Assembly (NCBI RefSeq): GCF_002288925.2
Contig: NW_022097993.1
Coordinates: 15,049,692 to 15,113,691 of the forward strand
DNA: 64,000 nucleotides
Source of the DNA: Delphinapterus leucas
Lineage: Eukaryota; Chordata; Mammalia; Artiodactyla; Monodontidae
Direction of reading: 5' to 3'
Part shown: positions 13,165-25,611 of the stretch, piece by piece
Layout of the letters: every line of letters begins with the position of its first letter
How positions within the stretch are numbered: the stretch's first letter is position 1
Position numbers and translations under genes: made by a program
The notes under the pieces: model-generated
Told to the model about the DNA's origin: nothing
Databases searched by the model: none
What the model saw: only the letters and a program-made list of their open reading frames with translations

Positions 13165-13877
13165 AACAATTGGACTTGTGGTGAACTCATCTCCAGGCCC
13201 TGCCAAGAGTTTCCCCAACACACTTAGCCTGTGTTCTTTGCAGATATCTCTGGTGAGATATCTGCTTTATGCTGGGAACAGCCCTTTATCTAAATTATTT
13301 AGGCAGCTCAGAGAGAGGTAAAAAGAAAGTCTTCCTGAGTATTCTGTTTCTTAAAAGCAATCTGCCTAAATTACTCCTTGTGCCAAAGAGACACATTTTG
13401 GAGTGGCAACATTTGCTCCCCTACAGTTGCTTCCTTGTGAAGGAGCTGAGATTATGTGTATCTGTGCCTTGAAGCAAAGCACAGTATGTCACCCTAACAT
13501 ATGCCTCTTTGACATAAAAACGTTTTTGAGCTGAGGGCAATTTAGAAGCATGAAATGCAGGAAAAGCTCTCTCTACCCTCCCCCATTTCTGCCTAAAGAC
13601 AGGCTATAAATTGTTCCTTACTGGAGACAACTCTAGATCCTTAGCCCATAGCTGGCACCAAAGGAATCTGCAAATAAACTTTACTCCATTAGTCTCCTCC
13701 CACTGTTTTCCACCCTTGGATGCCTAAAACTGCTTTTCTTTATAATGTCATTTCTCTATAAATGTATGTTCTTTGTTGAAGATGCTATATAAGTTGGAGT
13801 TCTAAGCCACACTTTGAATTGCTCTTGTTAAGGTTTTCCCTTAAGTGCACACAATTTAATAAATTGTTTTTTTCCTG
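13165..13877 (+). mobile_element. LTR-like element (solo LTR, family not named)
   Basis: The layout suits a retroviral LTR read on the plus strand: TATATAAG at 13786-13793 and AATAAA at 13858-13863 about 70 bases downstream, after a conserved-looking stretch (13500-13800). No internal retroviral genes adjoin it. I recognise it only as ERV-type LTR sequence. The 5' limit is uncertain because the L1 at 6128 ends right beside it. Confidence 0.5.
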
Positions 13878-13889
13878 TTAAAATAAAAA

Positions 13890-14405
13890 TTACATTAGAA
13901 CTGCTGTATAGTCCCTCAATTCCACATCTGGATATATATTCAAAGTAATTGAAATCAAGACTTGAAGAAATATCTGTACTCTCATATACACTGCAGCATT
14001 ATTTACATTAGGCAGGATATAGAAGCAAGCTAAATGTGTGTCAAAAACTGAATGGATAAAGAAATGTGGTATACACATACAGTGGAATATTATTCAGTCA
14101 TAAAAAAGAAGAAAATCCTGCAATATGATACAATATAGATAAACTTAGAAGACATTATGCTATGAGAAATAAGCCAGATACAGCATCATGTGCATCTTAT
14201 GTTGTGTTCTTGTCAGGAGTAATGTTAGTTATAATAGTAATAATAATAAGGATGAAGGTAAACTTTTGGAGGTGATAGATACATTTCAGCAGATTGTGCT
14301 GATGGTTTCACAGTATACTTTTTGACAAACTAATTAAACTGTATACATTAAATATGTACACCTTCTTGTGTGCCAGTCTTACCTCAATAAAGTGGTAAAA
14401 GGAAA
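13890..14405 (+). mobile_element. Old L1 3' fragment
   Basis: Resembles the end of L1 ORF2 and 3' UTR of older mammalian L1M families: a stretch equivalent to the WHIYTMEYY region (about 14060-14105) and an ending of CTCAATAAAGTGG-type sequence with A-rich tail at about 14385-14410. Diverged and without a usable frame. Confidence 0.75.
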
Positions 14406-14680
14406 AAGAGACTAAACCTTAGAAACCCTCACAGACAAGAGACTCATTGTAACATGGTATCTTGTATGAGATCCTGGAACACAAAATAAACATTAGATAA
14501 AAACTAAGTAAATCTGAAGGAAGTATAGACTTTAGTTAATAATAATGGATCAATACTGGTTCATTAACTGTAACAAGTGTGTTAAACTCTTGTAAGAATA
14601 AATAATAGTAGAAACTAGTTGTGGATATATGGGAACACTACTATCTGTGCAAACTTTCTATAAATCTAAAATTAAAATAC
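14406..14680 (+). mobile_element. Second old L1M 3' UTR fragment
   Basis: Includes a GGATCCTGGAACA-like motif (here GAGATCCTGGAACACA) and a final TTTCTATAAATCTAAAATTA-type end known from older L1M 3' UTRs. It lies directly after the preceding fragment and in the same direction. Confidence 0.6.
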
Positions 14681-14726
14681 ATATGTGTACTATATATATA
14701 ATATATACACACTGTAAATACACACA

Positions 14727-14766
<40 letters not shown>

Positions 14767-14775
14767 CTGTCTATC
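14681..14775. repeat. (TA)n/(CA)n microsatellite
   Basis: Alternating TATATA with short CACACA blocks. It lies at the A-rich end of the preceding L1 fragment, a common place for microsatellites to arise. Confidence 0.85.
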
Positions 14776-14779
14776 TATA

Positions 14780-15230
14780 TACACTACAGAAAGGGAGAAT
14801 ACAATTTGCAGGCTTCACTGTAGAACTTTCAGTTAACACACTTCGATGTCATGCTGAAAAATTTTGAGTAGTTATGAGAGTCAGAGATATTCTAATCCAA
14901 TAAATAAGCCTAAATCTAAAGACAAAATTAATAGAAATATAATTTCTGAAGCATTTTTGAATTTACTTCTCTGTCCCAGAGTTAGGAATAAGCTTAATTA
15001 TTTTTGAAAATCCAAAACGATCAAAAGTTGACTGTGCCTACCACATAACGCCCCTATTAAAATGAATATGCCTATCACCCACAAAAGTTCATACAGCCAT
15101 GAGCTTGACTGAACAAGGAGGAATGGAACATAGCCTGATTGGCTCACTCTGGCCTGATTCCTAGGAGAATGTGCTTCCTCAGGCTGAAAATTACTGACTT
15201 ACATCAAGATAAGGGCAAATTTAACACAAG
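14780..15230. other. Unassigned DNA
   Basis: No feature recognised. Confidence 0.5.
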
Positions 15231-15234
15231 CAAT

Positions 15235-15350
15235 TTAGTGCAATGTGTATTGTCTTGAACACCAGAACTCTGTGAATTTGGGAGATGTATTCAACGTCTC
15301 TGTGCCTCAGTTTAAAATAATGTTTAACACATAGTAAGAAGCTGAGTGTT
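15235..15350 (+). mobile_element. MIR SINE fragment
   Basis: Contains the MIR core order, including a GTCTCTGTGCCTCAGTTT-like stretch at about 15295-15313. Ancient and diverged. Confidence 0.6.
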
Positions 15351-15404
15351 CACAATTAACTTATGACCTCAATATTATTCTTCCTTCCTTCTGCTACTTC
15401 TTCT

Positions 15405-15560
15405 ACTATTTTATTATTTATTTAACTCTTATTTGTTAAATGCTTATAATATGTAATGTCTGGCACTGTGCTAACTACTTTAAATATATTTGATTATTTA
15501 GCTTTCAGGAACTTGGGAGGGTATGTACTATTGTCTATGTTAAGAAACCTAGGCAAACCA
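15405..15560 (+). mobile_element. Ancient L2/MIR-class repeat fragment
   Basis: Pattern of the type GGCACTGTGCTAA followed by ACTTTAAATATAT and a short conserved tail (15460-15550), seen in very old mammalian interspersed repeats. Family assignment is uncertain. Confidence 0.4.
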
Positions 15561-15734
15561 AAACTTATGAACTTGTAAACCTGCTATGCTATACTTGCAT
15601 GTGAATTTGACAGGAATAGCAATAAAGGAAATATTATTTCGTCTTTAAAGAATCTATGATGTTTCAGAGTGAACTTAGGATAGAACATAAATATCCAGGA
15701 TGTGGTGTCTAGAATCAGATATCTGCTTTAAAAA

Positions 15735-15925
15735 CATGCTATAATATAGTTAGTGAACTGGTGGTCTGGGGCAAGTCAGTTTACCTCTCTGTGCCTCATA
15801 TTTCTTCTCTGAGAATAAAGCAAGATAGGGTTGTAGACATGTAGACCAAGGGATCAATATCTACAAAACAATAAGAAGAGTGCCTGGCACAGAGTAAGGT
15901 GGGTTATCATGATTCTTATAATTTT
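15735..15925 (+). mobile_element. MIR SINE fragment
   Basis: Shows GGCAAGTCAGTTTACCTCTCTGTGCCTCA and, 90 bases on, GTGCCTGGCACAGAGTAAGGTG-type sequence, the two conserved blocks of MIR in the right order. Confidence 0.75.
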
Positions 15926-16589
15926 TCATTACAATTATTTCAAGATAAACTTAAGTGAAGAATCAATACACCTATTAGAAAGTTGCTGAAAGAAAAATAC
16001 TTTCTATAGTCCATCCCACATTTTAAACATATTTTGTCATTTTCCACTTGTATGGATTTCTGCCTGTAATGTTCACTAACTTTCTCTCTGCCTTTCTAAA
16101 TACTGCCTTTTTAATTGTCAACTTCTTCCACAAAGACCACTGTATCCCGTTGTCCTGAATCTATTAAATCCCTACAGCATATATGGTCTAAATAATTTCT
16201 CATATGATGCTTTTGAACTATTATTTGAATTGTTTACTGGTGTTAAAACATTTTAATACATTTGTTGTTTCCCCCTTAAAATTAAAGGAAGTCATCTGAA
16301 GTCAGAACTCTAACCCTTAACCTACACAAACTTTCAGTATTTTGGATGTGCAAATGCATTGGCTATAATTTGCTGAGTAAATTCTTGAACTCAAATGGCT
16401 TAGATTTTTATATGTAGTCTAACTTATTGCAGCATTTATTACTTGTATGCCTATTAAATTATACTATACTGAATGTAGAAAAATATTTGTCTATGACAGT
16501 AACAATAGATTGTTGCAGAATAACTTTCCTGATGGCCCATGTAGAAAGCTTTCAGAAACTCTTTTACTAAAATAAAGGCTCTGCAGTGC

Positions 16590-16680
16590 CCTACCATATT
16601 CATTCTTATGCCAATACCAAGCTCAGTGCCAGGTATATCATAGACATTTAGATCAATAAATTGTTTAATTGAGAATGATT
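16590..16680 (+). mobile_element. MIR-like 3' fragment
   Basis: CTCAGTGCCAGGTATATCA followed by ATCAATAAATTGTTTAATTGAG matches the 3' half of MIR. Confidence 0.5.
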
Positions 16681-16689
16681 AATAATTTA

Positions 16690-16790
16690 TATACGTGTGT
16701 GTGTATATATATATATACATGCATTAATTATATGTGTGTAATTATACATAGATGTGTGTATATGTGTATTCTTCATTTTAGAATGAATAT
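16690..16790. repeat. (TA)n/(TG)n microsatellite
   Basis: Imperfect alternation of TG and TA dinucleotides. Confidence 0.75.
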
Positions 16791-19640
16791 AAAAGGTGTG
16801 CATATATGTTGGCTTAATTTAGAATCATAATTATAAAAATGAAATATATCCAAAATACAGAAAGAAAAAAATATGTAACAGTGTGGTAGAATGAAAATAG
16901 AAATTTTTAGATCAAAAATCATGCTTTTGTATGGCTATAAGTTTACACTAATCAACCAGTAAATCCTTAGACATCTAAATTCACTGAATTGTTTTCTCAT
17001 GAACGTTTCCCTGTTTATACCATGTTACCGTATAGATTGTCTATGCGATCTCTGAAAAATGGTCATCTGTTTCTCTTAAGAACATTCTAATGTATTCTAT
17101 CAAATCAGTATGTTTATTAATTTTATGTATTCATTTCTTACATTTAGTGATAATCTTTTTCCATATCATTGATAAAATAAAATGTTGAATGCATTGCTTA
17201 AGAAATTTTAGCCTGCTATAAAAATGTCCTATAAAAACTGTATATTCTGTTGAAATTTTCAACTCAATTGGGTAATATCTTCTTATTGTGAAGAGAAAAT
17301 TGCTTGTGATTCAAATAAAATGACCCATCATGATTCTGAATTTTCTCTGGGCTGTGACCCACATCCTCAATATCCTAGCATGGGACACTGCCCTGTATCA
17401 AGTCCTACTGAATAAAACCTTTCAGAAAAATCCCCACATACTGAACTTGTTTATTATATCAATCTATGGAAAAACAAAAATAAAAATAAAACCACATTCA
17501 GTAATTGCCTCTAACACGTACAATAGAGTATCAACTTGATTGAATATGTCATAATAACCTATTATAAAACCTGAAGCATAATTGAGGATAGTTCTGTCCT
17601 CAAACTATTTGGAAGATAAGTTACCCAAACTGGAGTTCATGGCTTCACTCGATACATCAAACTTCTTAGATTGCTGACTTTGACATGAAAATATACAGAA
17701 CCTCTGACAAATATATCAATCTAAAATCTATATTTACGTATTTAAAAACAACAATCATTATTTTAAAATATATAGTTCAAAATTTGTCAAGGACACTTTT
17801 TTCTTGCTAGTTTATGTTCATTGTAAAGACATCAATGCAAAGCACACCATCACATATCTTTTGACATCACAAAGCCTCACACAGAATTATTTATGTTTCA
17901 CTTTCACACGGCTGATATTATACAAAGTGAAATTTGTCACTAAAGTGTGAAAATCTTAACTGTATTCAGGGAATCATTGTCAATCTTATCCTTAAGATAT
18001 TAGGGACCCCCCCCAAGGACTGTGACGTTTGAAAAATAAACAAGCAGCTAAGTCGTGGTGGTGAGGAAACGAAATAAGATAGCATATATTCACACTGTGC
18101 TGTACTTGATGAAATGTAAAATGTGTAATAAAGACACTTAATGTTCACATATTTTCTGCCTTCACTGTGTCTCATGTCAATACTGTGTAATTTAACTATC
18201 ATCTTCACCCTCATCTCTACTTAAAACTTTAGTGTTGCTAAATTTTAGTTTGGAGTTCATTAGATTTCAGTAACCTGAAGTAGAGATAACTTGGAATTAT
18301 AGCAGCTGTCACAGCTGGAGCTGAGTTAAAACATACCTTTTCTAGCAAGATCTATTATTTTTATATGTATAGACTAAGGGTCTATATGTTGGTGTCTTCA
18401 TCAAGGTATTACAAGGTCAAGGTAAGTTTCAATGGGTGTAAAATTCTCAGTTTAACAGAAGAGTTGGCAAAGTATCAAAATTTATTTTGGTGCAGGCTGA
18501 TCATCTTGAATAGACAAAATTCTCAAGCACATCCTGGAAAATCTGTATTACACAACACTTTTAGAAGGAACTTAATTTTTTAAATAGTGCAAAATTAGAA
18601 TACATGGCAAATTTGTACATTCAGATCATTAGTCCCACCTCTTTCATACACATACACAGGAAAACAGTCAGCTCAGATTAGTAACACAGGATGCTTTCTT
18701 GCATGAAAAGCTTATAAAGAACACCCTAGATTCAGGAATAGTGCAGGCTCACATTTTTTCCCCTGGAGGCAGCAATTATGTTCTGGGTTCAAGCTGCAGC
18801 CTCAGAGCTGCCCTCAGACACTGGCTGAGGACCTCAGAGTCAACTGTAGGACTGGACTTGCCTGTCTTTGCAGCCTCCCATGAGCTTGCTGCAAAACTTC
18901 TTTCCAATTGGTGGGCTTCACACCAAGATGCTGCACCACCATATGGATCTAATTAGGCAAGCTTTATATATATTTACATATTCAAGTCAATATAATTCTA
19001 GCTAATTGGCTTTAGCTGTCTAAAAGATGCGTGAAACAAGGCATTTCCCAAAAGGGATCCATCATTTTGGTTAGTTCTCAAACCCTATGACCTCTCTTCT
19101 TTACACAACTCAAAATTTTATGCTCTTGATGTGAACAAAGGGGTAAAAGTTAGGGCTCTGGGGTATTGGTTAGAAGGGCCCATGTAAGCGCTTAGATGAA
19201 TAATGCAAATCACCTGTATTAACACAGCTACCTGGTATTTCTTGGCTCTATGTTGAACTATGTTAATTGATTGAGGATAAATTGTTGGTATAACAATGTC
19301 AAATCACACATTAAAAGCAATATTTGATTAACTCTAACATAAATCTCCCAAGGAGATATCTACCAAAATAAACAGGCAATGCTTTCTATCTCTTCAGGAC
19401 AAAAAGGAATCACGAAGTAAGATATATCCAGATACCAATGGGCTTCTAATTCTAGCTGCAGTGTTAGTTATATTATTTTGTATTGTTTCATGGTCCCAAC
19501 AGCCTAAAAGTATATATCAAAATAAATGCAAGCTTTGCCTTAACATTGATAATAAAATTATTTGAAGTTGTATTGTATTATATATGAATAAGTTGATTAT
19601 ATTAATATTTATGTTATATAGAATAGAGCATATATTTATA
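16791..19640. other. Unassigned DNA
   Basis: No host exon or repeat that I can name. 18700-18955 is more GC-rich than its surroundings and has an 85-codon open frame, but no domain is recognisable. It may be an undiagnosed repeat. Confidence 0.45.
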
Positions 19641-21145
19641 TATAAATATTTATTATGGGTGAGACTCAGGGTATGATCCATCTTAAGGCAAAATTCTTCT
19701 CCATCTGTGGACCTGCCACACCATGAAACAAGTTTTCTGATTCCAAATAACAACTGTGGGACAGGCATAGAATAGGTATTCCCATTCCAAAAGGAAAAAT
19801 TGGAAGGGAAAAAGGGATCATAGGTCCCGGGCAAGTCCAAAACCCAGCAGGACAAATTCATTAGATTTTAATGCCTGAGATATTCCCCTGCAGCTTAATG
19901 GTCTGTCGTCTTGGCCCACTGGGTCAATGGCCCACCCTCTCAGCCCAAAGAGGTACCCTCAGCTCAGCCCTCTGCATCTGTGGCTCTGCCTCTACAGTCG
20001 GTCTTCTTTAATTTCATCCCGTTTCCATCTCTTTCTGTCCAAGCTACCAGTGTTTAACCCTGTCAGTCTCTCATGCAATTCCTAGGAGTTCACACCATTA
20101 GACAAGACGGTCCTTTGCAGATCTTTCCTGGGTTACTTCTTCTCTATCCCTGGCTTCTGCTCAGATGCTTGATCCTATCCATGAGTCACTCATCTAATAA
20201 CTTTAACAAAAGATTTTCCAGCCACACACTTGGCCCTATTTCCAGACCATGCTCTCTGGATAGGCAAATGATTTTCCAAATCATCAGGTGCTTGTTCCTT
20301 TCTGCTTAACCATTCATTCCTCAACTTACCATTCATCTTGCAATTTACTCTAAGCAGCAAAGAGGAATCAGGTTGCATCTTCTACATTTTGCTTGGAAAT
20401 TTCCTCATTCAGACAATCCATTCATAATCATATATGTATTCTCTAAAGTAATAAGAACATCCTCTACTATTCTTCCCTGTTCTTTCTGAGTCCTCACCAG
20501 AATTGCTTTTAACAAGTATTGTATATATCTACCAATAGTCTTTTAAAGAAATGTTTTATTTATTTAACAATTGTTAATAGCTGACATAGCAAAATGACCC
20601 TGGTTAGAGGAAAAGCAGAATTCTTTATTACTTACAATTCCAGGTGAGAAGGCTGTCACCTAGGACTACATGTTTGGGGGCGGGGAGGGGTTGCACCAGG
20701 GAAAGGGTTACAGCAAGCTGCAACTGTAGGCTGCTTAGTGTGGCAAGTGAGGTGTGATTAGCTAGGTTTCGGAGGCTTCTTTTGGATGGAGTATTCTGAA
20801 TCATTCCATAGACCAAAGGAAGAAGGAGCCATCTCTAGATGTTTGCATCAGAGCCTCTGTCAGTTGAGTTGTATTGTTGCAATCCAGGAGTGCCAGAGTC
20901 TGATAAGGCAAAGAGTTGAGGTATGAATTCAGCAAACTGCCCGTGAAGAGAATTGAGCATTTTTTAACCATGATCTTAAAACAGGGTCAAGAGAGCACTC
21001 ATGAAGTATTACAAGACAATCTAGACTTTTTCTATCAAGGGCCTCAGAATTCTTCCAGCCTCTATCCATCACCCAATTCCAAAGCCACTTTCACATTTTT
21101 TGTATTTGTTACAATACCTCTCTATTTCCCAGTATCAAAATCTTT
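19640..21145 (-). mobile_element. ERVL-MaLR internal region (THE1/MLT-int-like)
   Basis: Read on the minus strand this follows directly from the MLT1-like LTR to its right and resembles the non-coding internal region of MaLR elements, for example around 19700-19860, 20350-20545 and 21015-21145. MaLRs keep only remnants of retroviral genes; no usable frame is present. It is split by an insert at about 20547-21010. Confidence 0.65.
20547..21012. mobile_element. Unidentified insert in the MaLR internal region
   Basis: MaLR sequence stops near 20546 (after ATAGTCTTTTAAAG) and resumes near 21013 (ACAATCTAGACTTTTTC), so about 460 bases were added. The insert has a reversed AATAAA-like site at about 20622 and moderately GC-rich sequence, which would suit an LTR on the minus strand. 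I see no clear target duplication. Confidence 0.4.
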
Positions 21146-21562
21146 ACTAGTTCCTGAGGGCTGCCATTACAGTGTATCACAGATTGGGTGGCTTAAACAA
21201 CAGAATATTTTTCTCTTAGTTCTGGAGGCTAGACGTCCAAATCAAGTTGTCTATGGGGCCATGTTCTCTCTGAAGAACAAAAGAAGGCTACATTCCATTA
21301 CATTTTCTTAACTACTGATGGTGATCCTTGGCTTGTAGCTGTATTATGCTAATCTCTGCCTACATCTTTACACGGCATTCTTTATGTGTCTCTGCCCTGT
21401 CTATTGTCTTTTTATATCAACAGGAGTCATTTAATTAGCACTCACTGTAATGACCTCATCTTAATTTGATTGATATAAAGATATATTTCCAAATAAGGCC
21501 ACATTCTGAAGTTTTGGGAAGGGCATGGATTTTGGGGTTGGGGAAAACATCATCCAATCCAG
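21146..21562 (-). mobile_element. MLT1-type LTR (ERVL-MaLR)
   Basis: The reverse of the typical LTR end (CCTGAGGGCTGCCATTACA at about 21150) is followed by GATTGGGTGGCTTAAACAACAG and TTCTGGAGGCTAGA, diagnostic of MLT1 LTRs read backwards. The other end is near 21560. It is the 5' LTR of the minus-strand element whose internal region lies to its left. Confidence 0.8.
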
Positions 21563-21814
21563 TATATCTATAAATAGATATTTCTCCATGAAAATAATTT
21601 TCTTTGTTATTAGATATTATCAAGAATGTAATTTGACTGAAATGTCTTACTGGCTCCAGACATATAGAGAATAACTGATGTCTACCAACATGCAGTTTTA
21701 TTTTATTAAAAAGTAGAGAAACTCTCACCTTTACTAATGTAATAAAAATACTCTCTGATGTGATTAAAAATATATCATAGATAGAAATGAAATACTCAGG
21801 CAATTTTAAAGAAC

Positions 21815-22040
21815 ATAGTATAGTTTAGAGGTTAAAAATTCAAGCTGAAACTCCAGGACCTGGTTTTAAGTACTATGTCTTTCACCTGCTAATGATGTGA
21901 TCTTAGGTAGCTCAACTACATCTTAGTTCCAACCCAGTTTCATTATTGTTGAAAGGAAAAAAATGATATGTGTTCTGAATAATGCATGTTTAATGCCTAA
22001 TACAGAGTATGCGATCAATAAATTTTAGCTGCTACTTGTC
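21815..22040 (+). mobile_element. MIR SINE
   Basis: Near-complete MIR layout: a TAGTTTAGAGGTTAAAAATTC-like head, a central splice-like core, and CAATAAATTTTAGCTGCTAC at the end. Diverged, as expected for MIR. Confidence 0.7.
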
Positions 22041-22574
22041 ACCCATTGGAGACTTTTAGATAATGTTCAGAAAGAAATATTTATGATTACTCCTAATTAA
22101 TTTGAAATTTTATTATTTCTTACATATGTGTCTTTCTTAGATAATATTTATGTGTTTCTTTACTGCAGTGAAATTGTGGGTTAATCTTTAATGTTATTAA
22201 AAATTCTAAGGAAATTTTTATTGGCCCCTATAATGCACAAAGACATACACTCAAGCTTGAGAATATATAAAAATAAAATTAACTACTGAGGGCTTATTTT
22301 TCTGTATAGGATGTGGAAGAATGTAGGAAAGAAAGTTAGCTACTCCCATCATACCTTCTGTCAATACTGAGCAACCCAACACAGAAAAACACTGTCCCAG
22401 GAGAGAAGATTGAAGTAAGTGAACCACTTCAATGCAAATACCATGGCTGATCAGTCTTGACACCTGACTGACTCCTAAGGATTTAGGTGGCTCTCAGCAG
22501 GCTCCCTTAACCCGGGTCCCTGCCTCAAACCAACCCCAGCTGGCTACCATGTCTTTGGGCTGCTCCTAATCAGC
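22041..22574. other. Unassigned DNA
   Basis: Nothing recognised before the old L1 begins. Confidence 0.5.
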
Positions 22575-22881
22575 ATTTCTATATACGAACAATGAACTAT
22601 CAGACATATAAATAAAGAAAATAATCATATTTACAATAGCATCAAAAATAATAAAATACTTAGGAACAAATTTAACTAAGGAGGTGAAAGGTATGTACAC
22701 TGAAAATTACATCATACTGACAAAAGAAGTTGAAGATACAAATAAATAAATAGATATCCCATATTCACAGATTAGAAGAATGCATATTGCTTAAATGTCT
22801 GTACTGCTCAAAGTAATCTACAGATTCAGTGCAATCCCTACCAGAATTCTAATGACATTTTTCAAGGAAATAGAAAAAAAA

Positions 22882-24020
22882 CATAAACAAGACCAAAAGA
22901 CAACCCTCAGAATGGGAGAAAATATTTGCAAATGAAGCAACTGACAAAGGATTAATCTCCAAAATTTATAAGCAGCTCATGCAGCTCAATAACAAATAAA
23001 ACAAAAAATCCAATCAAAAAATGGGCAGAAGACCTAAATAGACATTCCTCCAAAGTAGATATATAGACTGCCAACAAACACATGAAAGAATGCTCAACTT
23101 CATTAATCATTAGAGAAATGCAAATCAAAACTACAATGAGCTATCACCTCACACCAGTCAGAATGGCCATCATCAAAAAATCTAGAAACAATAAATGCTG
23201 GAGAGGATGTGGAGAAAAGGGAACCTCTTGCACTGTTGGTGGGAATGTAAATTGATACAGCCACTGTGGAGAACAGTATGGAGGTTCCTTAAAAAACTGC
23301 AAATAGAACTACCATATGACCCAGCAATCTCACTACTGGGCTTATACCCTGAGAAAACCATAATTCAAAAAGAGTCATGTACCAAAATGTTCATTGCAGC
23401 TCTATTTACAATAGCCTGGAGATGGAAACAACCTAAGTGTCCATCATCAGATGAATGGATAAAGAAGATGTGGCACATATATACAATGGAATATTACTTA
23501 GCCATAAAAAGAAATGAAATTGAGCTATTTGTAATGAGGTGGATAGACCTAGAGTCTGTCATACAGAGTGAAGTAAGTCAGAAAGAGAAAGACAAATACC
23601 GTATGCTAATACATATGTATGGAATTTAAGAAAAAAAAATGTCATGAAGAACCTAGGGGTAAGACAGGAATAAAGACACAGACCTACTAGAGAATGGACT
23701 TGAGGATATGGGGAGGGGGAAGGGTAAGCTGTGACAAAGCGAGAGTGAGGCATGGACATATATACACTACCAATCATAAGGTAGATAGCTAGTGGGAAGC
23801 AGCTGCATAGCATAGGGAGATCAGCTTGGTGCATTGTGACCACCTGGAGGGGTGGGATAGGGAGGGTGGGAGGGAGGGAGACATAAGAGGGAAGAGATAT
23901 GGGAACATATGTATATTTATAACTGATTCACTTTGTTATAAAGCAGAAACAAACACATCATTGGAAAGCAATTATACTCCAATAAAGATGTAAAAACAAA
24001 TGATAAAATAAAAATTAAAA
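22882..24020 (+). mobile_element. Young 5'-truncated L1
   Basis: Starts within ORF2 and runs through the 3' UTR to an A-rich tail. A 13-base target-site duplication (AATAGAAAAAAAA at 22869-22881 and 24021-24033) brackets it, although its A-richness weakens it as proof. The sequence is close to the L1 at 39348, implying a related and relatively recent subfamily. Confidence 0.85.
23195..23629 (+). pseudogene. L1 ORF2 C-terminal fragment
   Basis: 144 open codons ending at the natural stop. It includes most of the C-terminal Cys/His motif region (LLHCWWEC) and is nearly identical in outline to the end of the intact frame at 41391-41825. Just upstream, near 23222, one base is missing relative to that copy, which shifts the frame and separates this piece from the preceding ORF2 sequence. 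C-terminal ORF2p binds RNA, but this fragment has no RT and no upstream start of its own. Confidence 0.8.
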
Positions 24021-25046
24021 AATAGAAAAAAAAAATCCTACAATTCATGTAGAACAACAAAGTACCTCAAATAGCCAAAACAATCCTGAGAAAAGTGAGC
24101 AAAACTGTAGAAACCACACATCCAGATTTAAAACTTTATCATAAAGCTATACTAACCAAACAATATAGTCTTGGCATAAAATCAGACACGTTGAACAATG
24201 GAACAGAATCAAGGGCCCAGAAATAAACTCATGTTTATATGTCAACTAATATTTGACAAGAGAGACAAGAATACTCAATGGTTTTGGGAAAACTGGATAA
24301 TCATAAACAGCAGAATGAAATTGTACCCCTGTCTTATACCACTCACAAAACAACAGCTCAAAACGTATTAAAGACTTAAATGTGAGACCTGAAACTGTAA
24401 AACTACTAGAAGAAATCAGAGGGAAAACTCCTTGATGTTGGTTTTGGCAACAAATATTTGGATATGACATCAAAAACTCAAGCAACAAAAGCAAAGATAA
24501 ACAAATGGGACTGCATCAAATGTAAAACTTATGCACAGCAAAAGAGACAATAAAATGAAAGGCAACCTATGGAATGGCACAAAAGTTTTGCACACCATTT
24601 TTCTGATAAGGGGTTAATATCCAAAATATATAAGGACCCAAACTATTCAATAGCATAAACAAAGAAGCAAAAACCAATTCAATTTAAAAAGAATGGTCAA
24701 AGAACTTGAATAAATATTTTTTGCAAATGGCCAACAAGTACATGAAAAGATGCTCAACATCACTAATTATCAGGGAAATGCAAATCAAAACCAAAATGAG
24801 ACACCACATTGTACCTGTGAGAATGGCTATTTTCAAAAAAGACAAGAGACAAGAGATTTTGAGTTTGATGAGGATGTGGAAAAATTGGAATTCTAGGGCA
24901 TATTGGCGGGAATGCAAGTTGGTGCAATCACTATGGAAAACAGTATGGAGGTTTCTCAAAAAAATAAAAATAGAACTACTGTATGATCTAATAATTTCAC
25001 TTCTGGATATATATTTGAAAGGAATGAACTCACTATAAGGAAGAGA

Positions 25047-25253
25047 GGGGCTTCCCTGGTGGTGCAGTGGTTGAGAGTCCGCCTGCCGATACAGGGGACA
25101 CAGGTTCGTGCCCCTTTCCGGGAGGATCTCACATGACACAGAGAGGCTGGGCCCGTGAGCCATGGCCGCTGAGCCTGTGCATCCGGAGCCTGTGCTCTGC
25201 AGTGGGAGAGGCCACGACAGTGAGAGGCCCGTGTACCGCAAAAAAAAAAAAAA
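25047..25253 (+). mobile_element. CHR-2-type tRNA-derived SINE
   Basis: Begins GGGCTTCCCTGGTGG and ends in a poly-A of about 15. It is flanked by the 10-base duplication AAGGAAGAGA (25037-25046 and 25254-25263). Near the 5' end are pol III A-box-like (TGGTGCAGTGG) and B-box-like (GGTTCGTGCC) sequences, as in its tRNA ancestor. It is inserted into the old L1 and marks the genome as cetacean. Any frames in it are fortuitous. Confidence 0.95.
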
Positions 25254-25364
25254 AAGGAAGAGATATCTGCACCCCCATATTCATTGAGCATTTTTCAAAA
25301 TAACCAAGGCATGAAAACCATCTAAGTGTTCATGGATGGATGAGAGGATAAAGAAATGTGATAT

Positions 25365-25402
25365 ATACACACACACATATATATATATGTATATATATGA
25401 TA
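25365..25402. repeat. (CA)n(TA)n microsatellite
   Basis: ACACACAC runs into TATATATA within the old L1 3' region. Confidence 0.75.
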
Positions 25403-25611
25403 GGATCCACATGTATATTGAGAGCACTATGCTAAGTGAGATAAGTCAGATAGAGAAAGAAAAATACTTTTACATTCTCACTTATATATGGAATCAAAAA
25501 AGCTAAACTCAGAAATAGAGAGTAGAATGGTGGTTGCCAATGGTGGGGAGCAGTAGGAAATGGGGAAATATTGGTCAAAGGGTATAAACTTACATCTATT
25601 AGATGATTAAG

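Noticed and set aside
18699..18956. 85-codon frame in a GC-richer block as a host exon
   Set aside because: No recognisable domain, no convincing splice sites or neighbouring exons.
24684..25303. Open frames of 78-185 codons on both strands
   Set aside because: They are made of CHR-2 SINE sequence plus old L1 flank; similar Trp/His/Gly-rich peptides recur at every SINE copy (45770-46196, 47435-47817, 50001-50322, 55118-55327, 57051-57344, 60683-60972).
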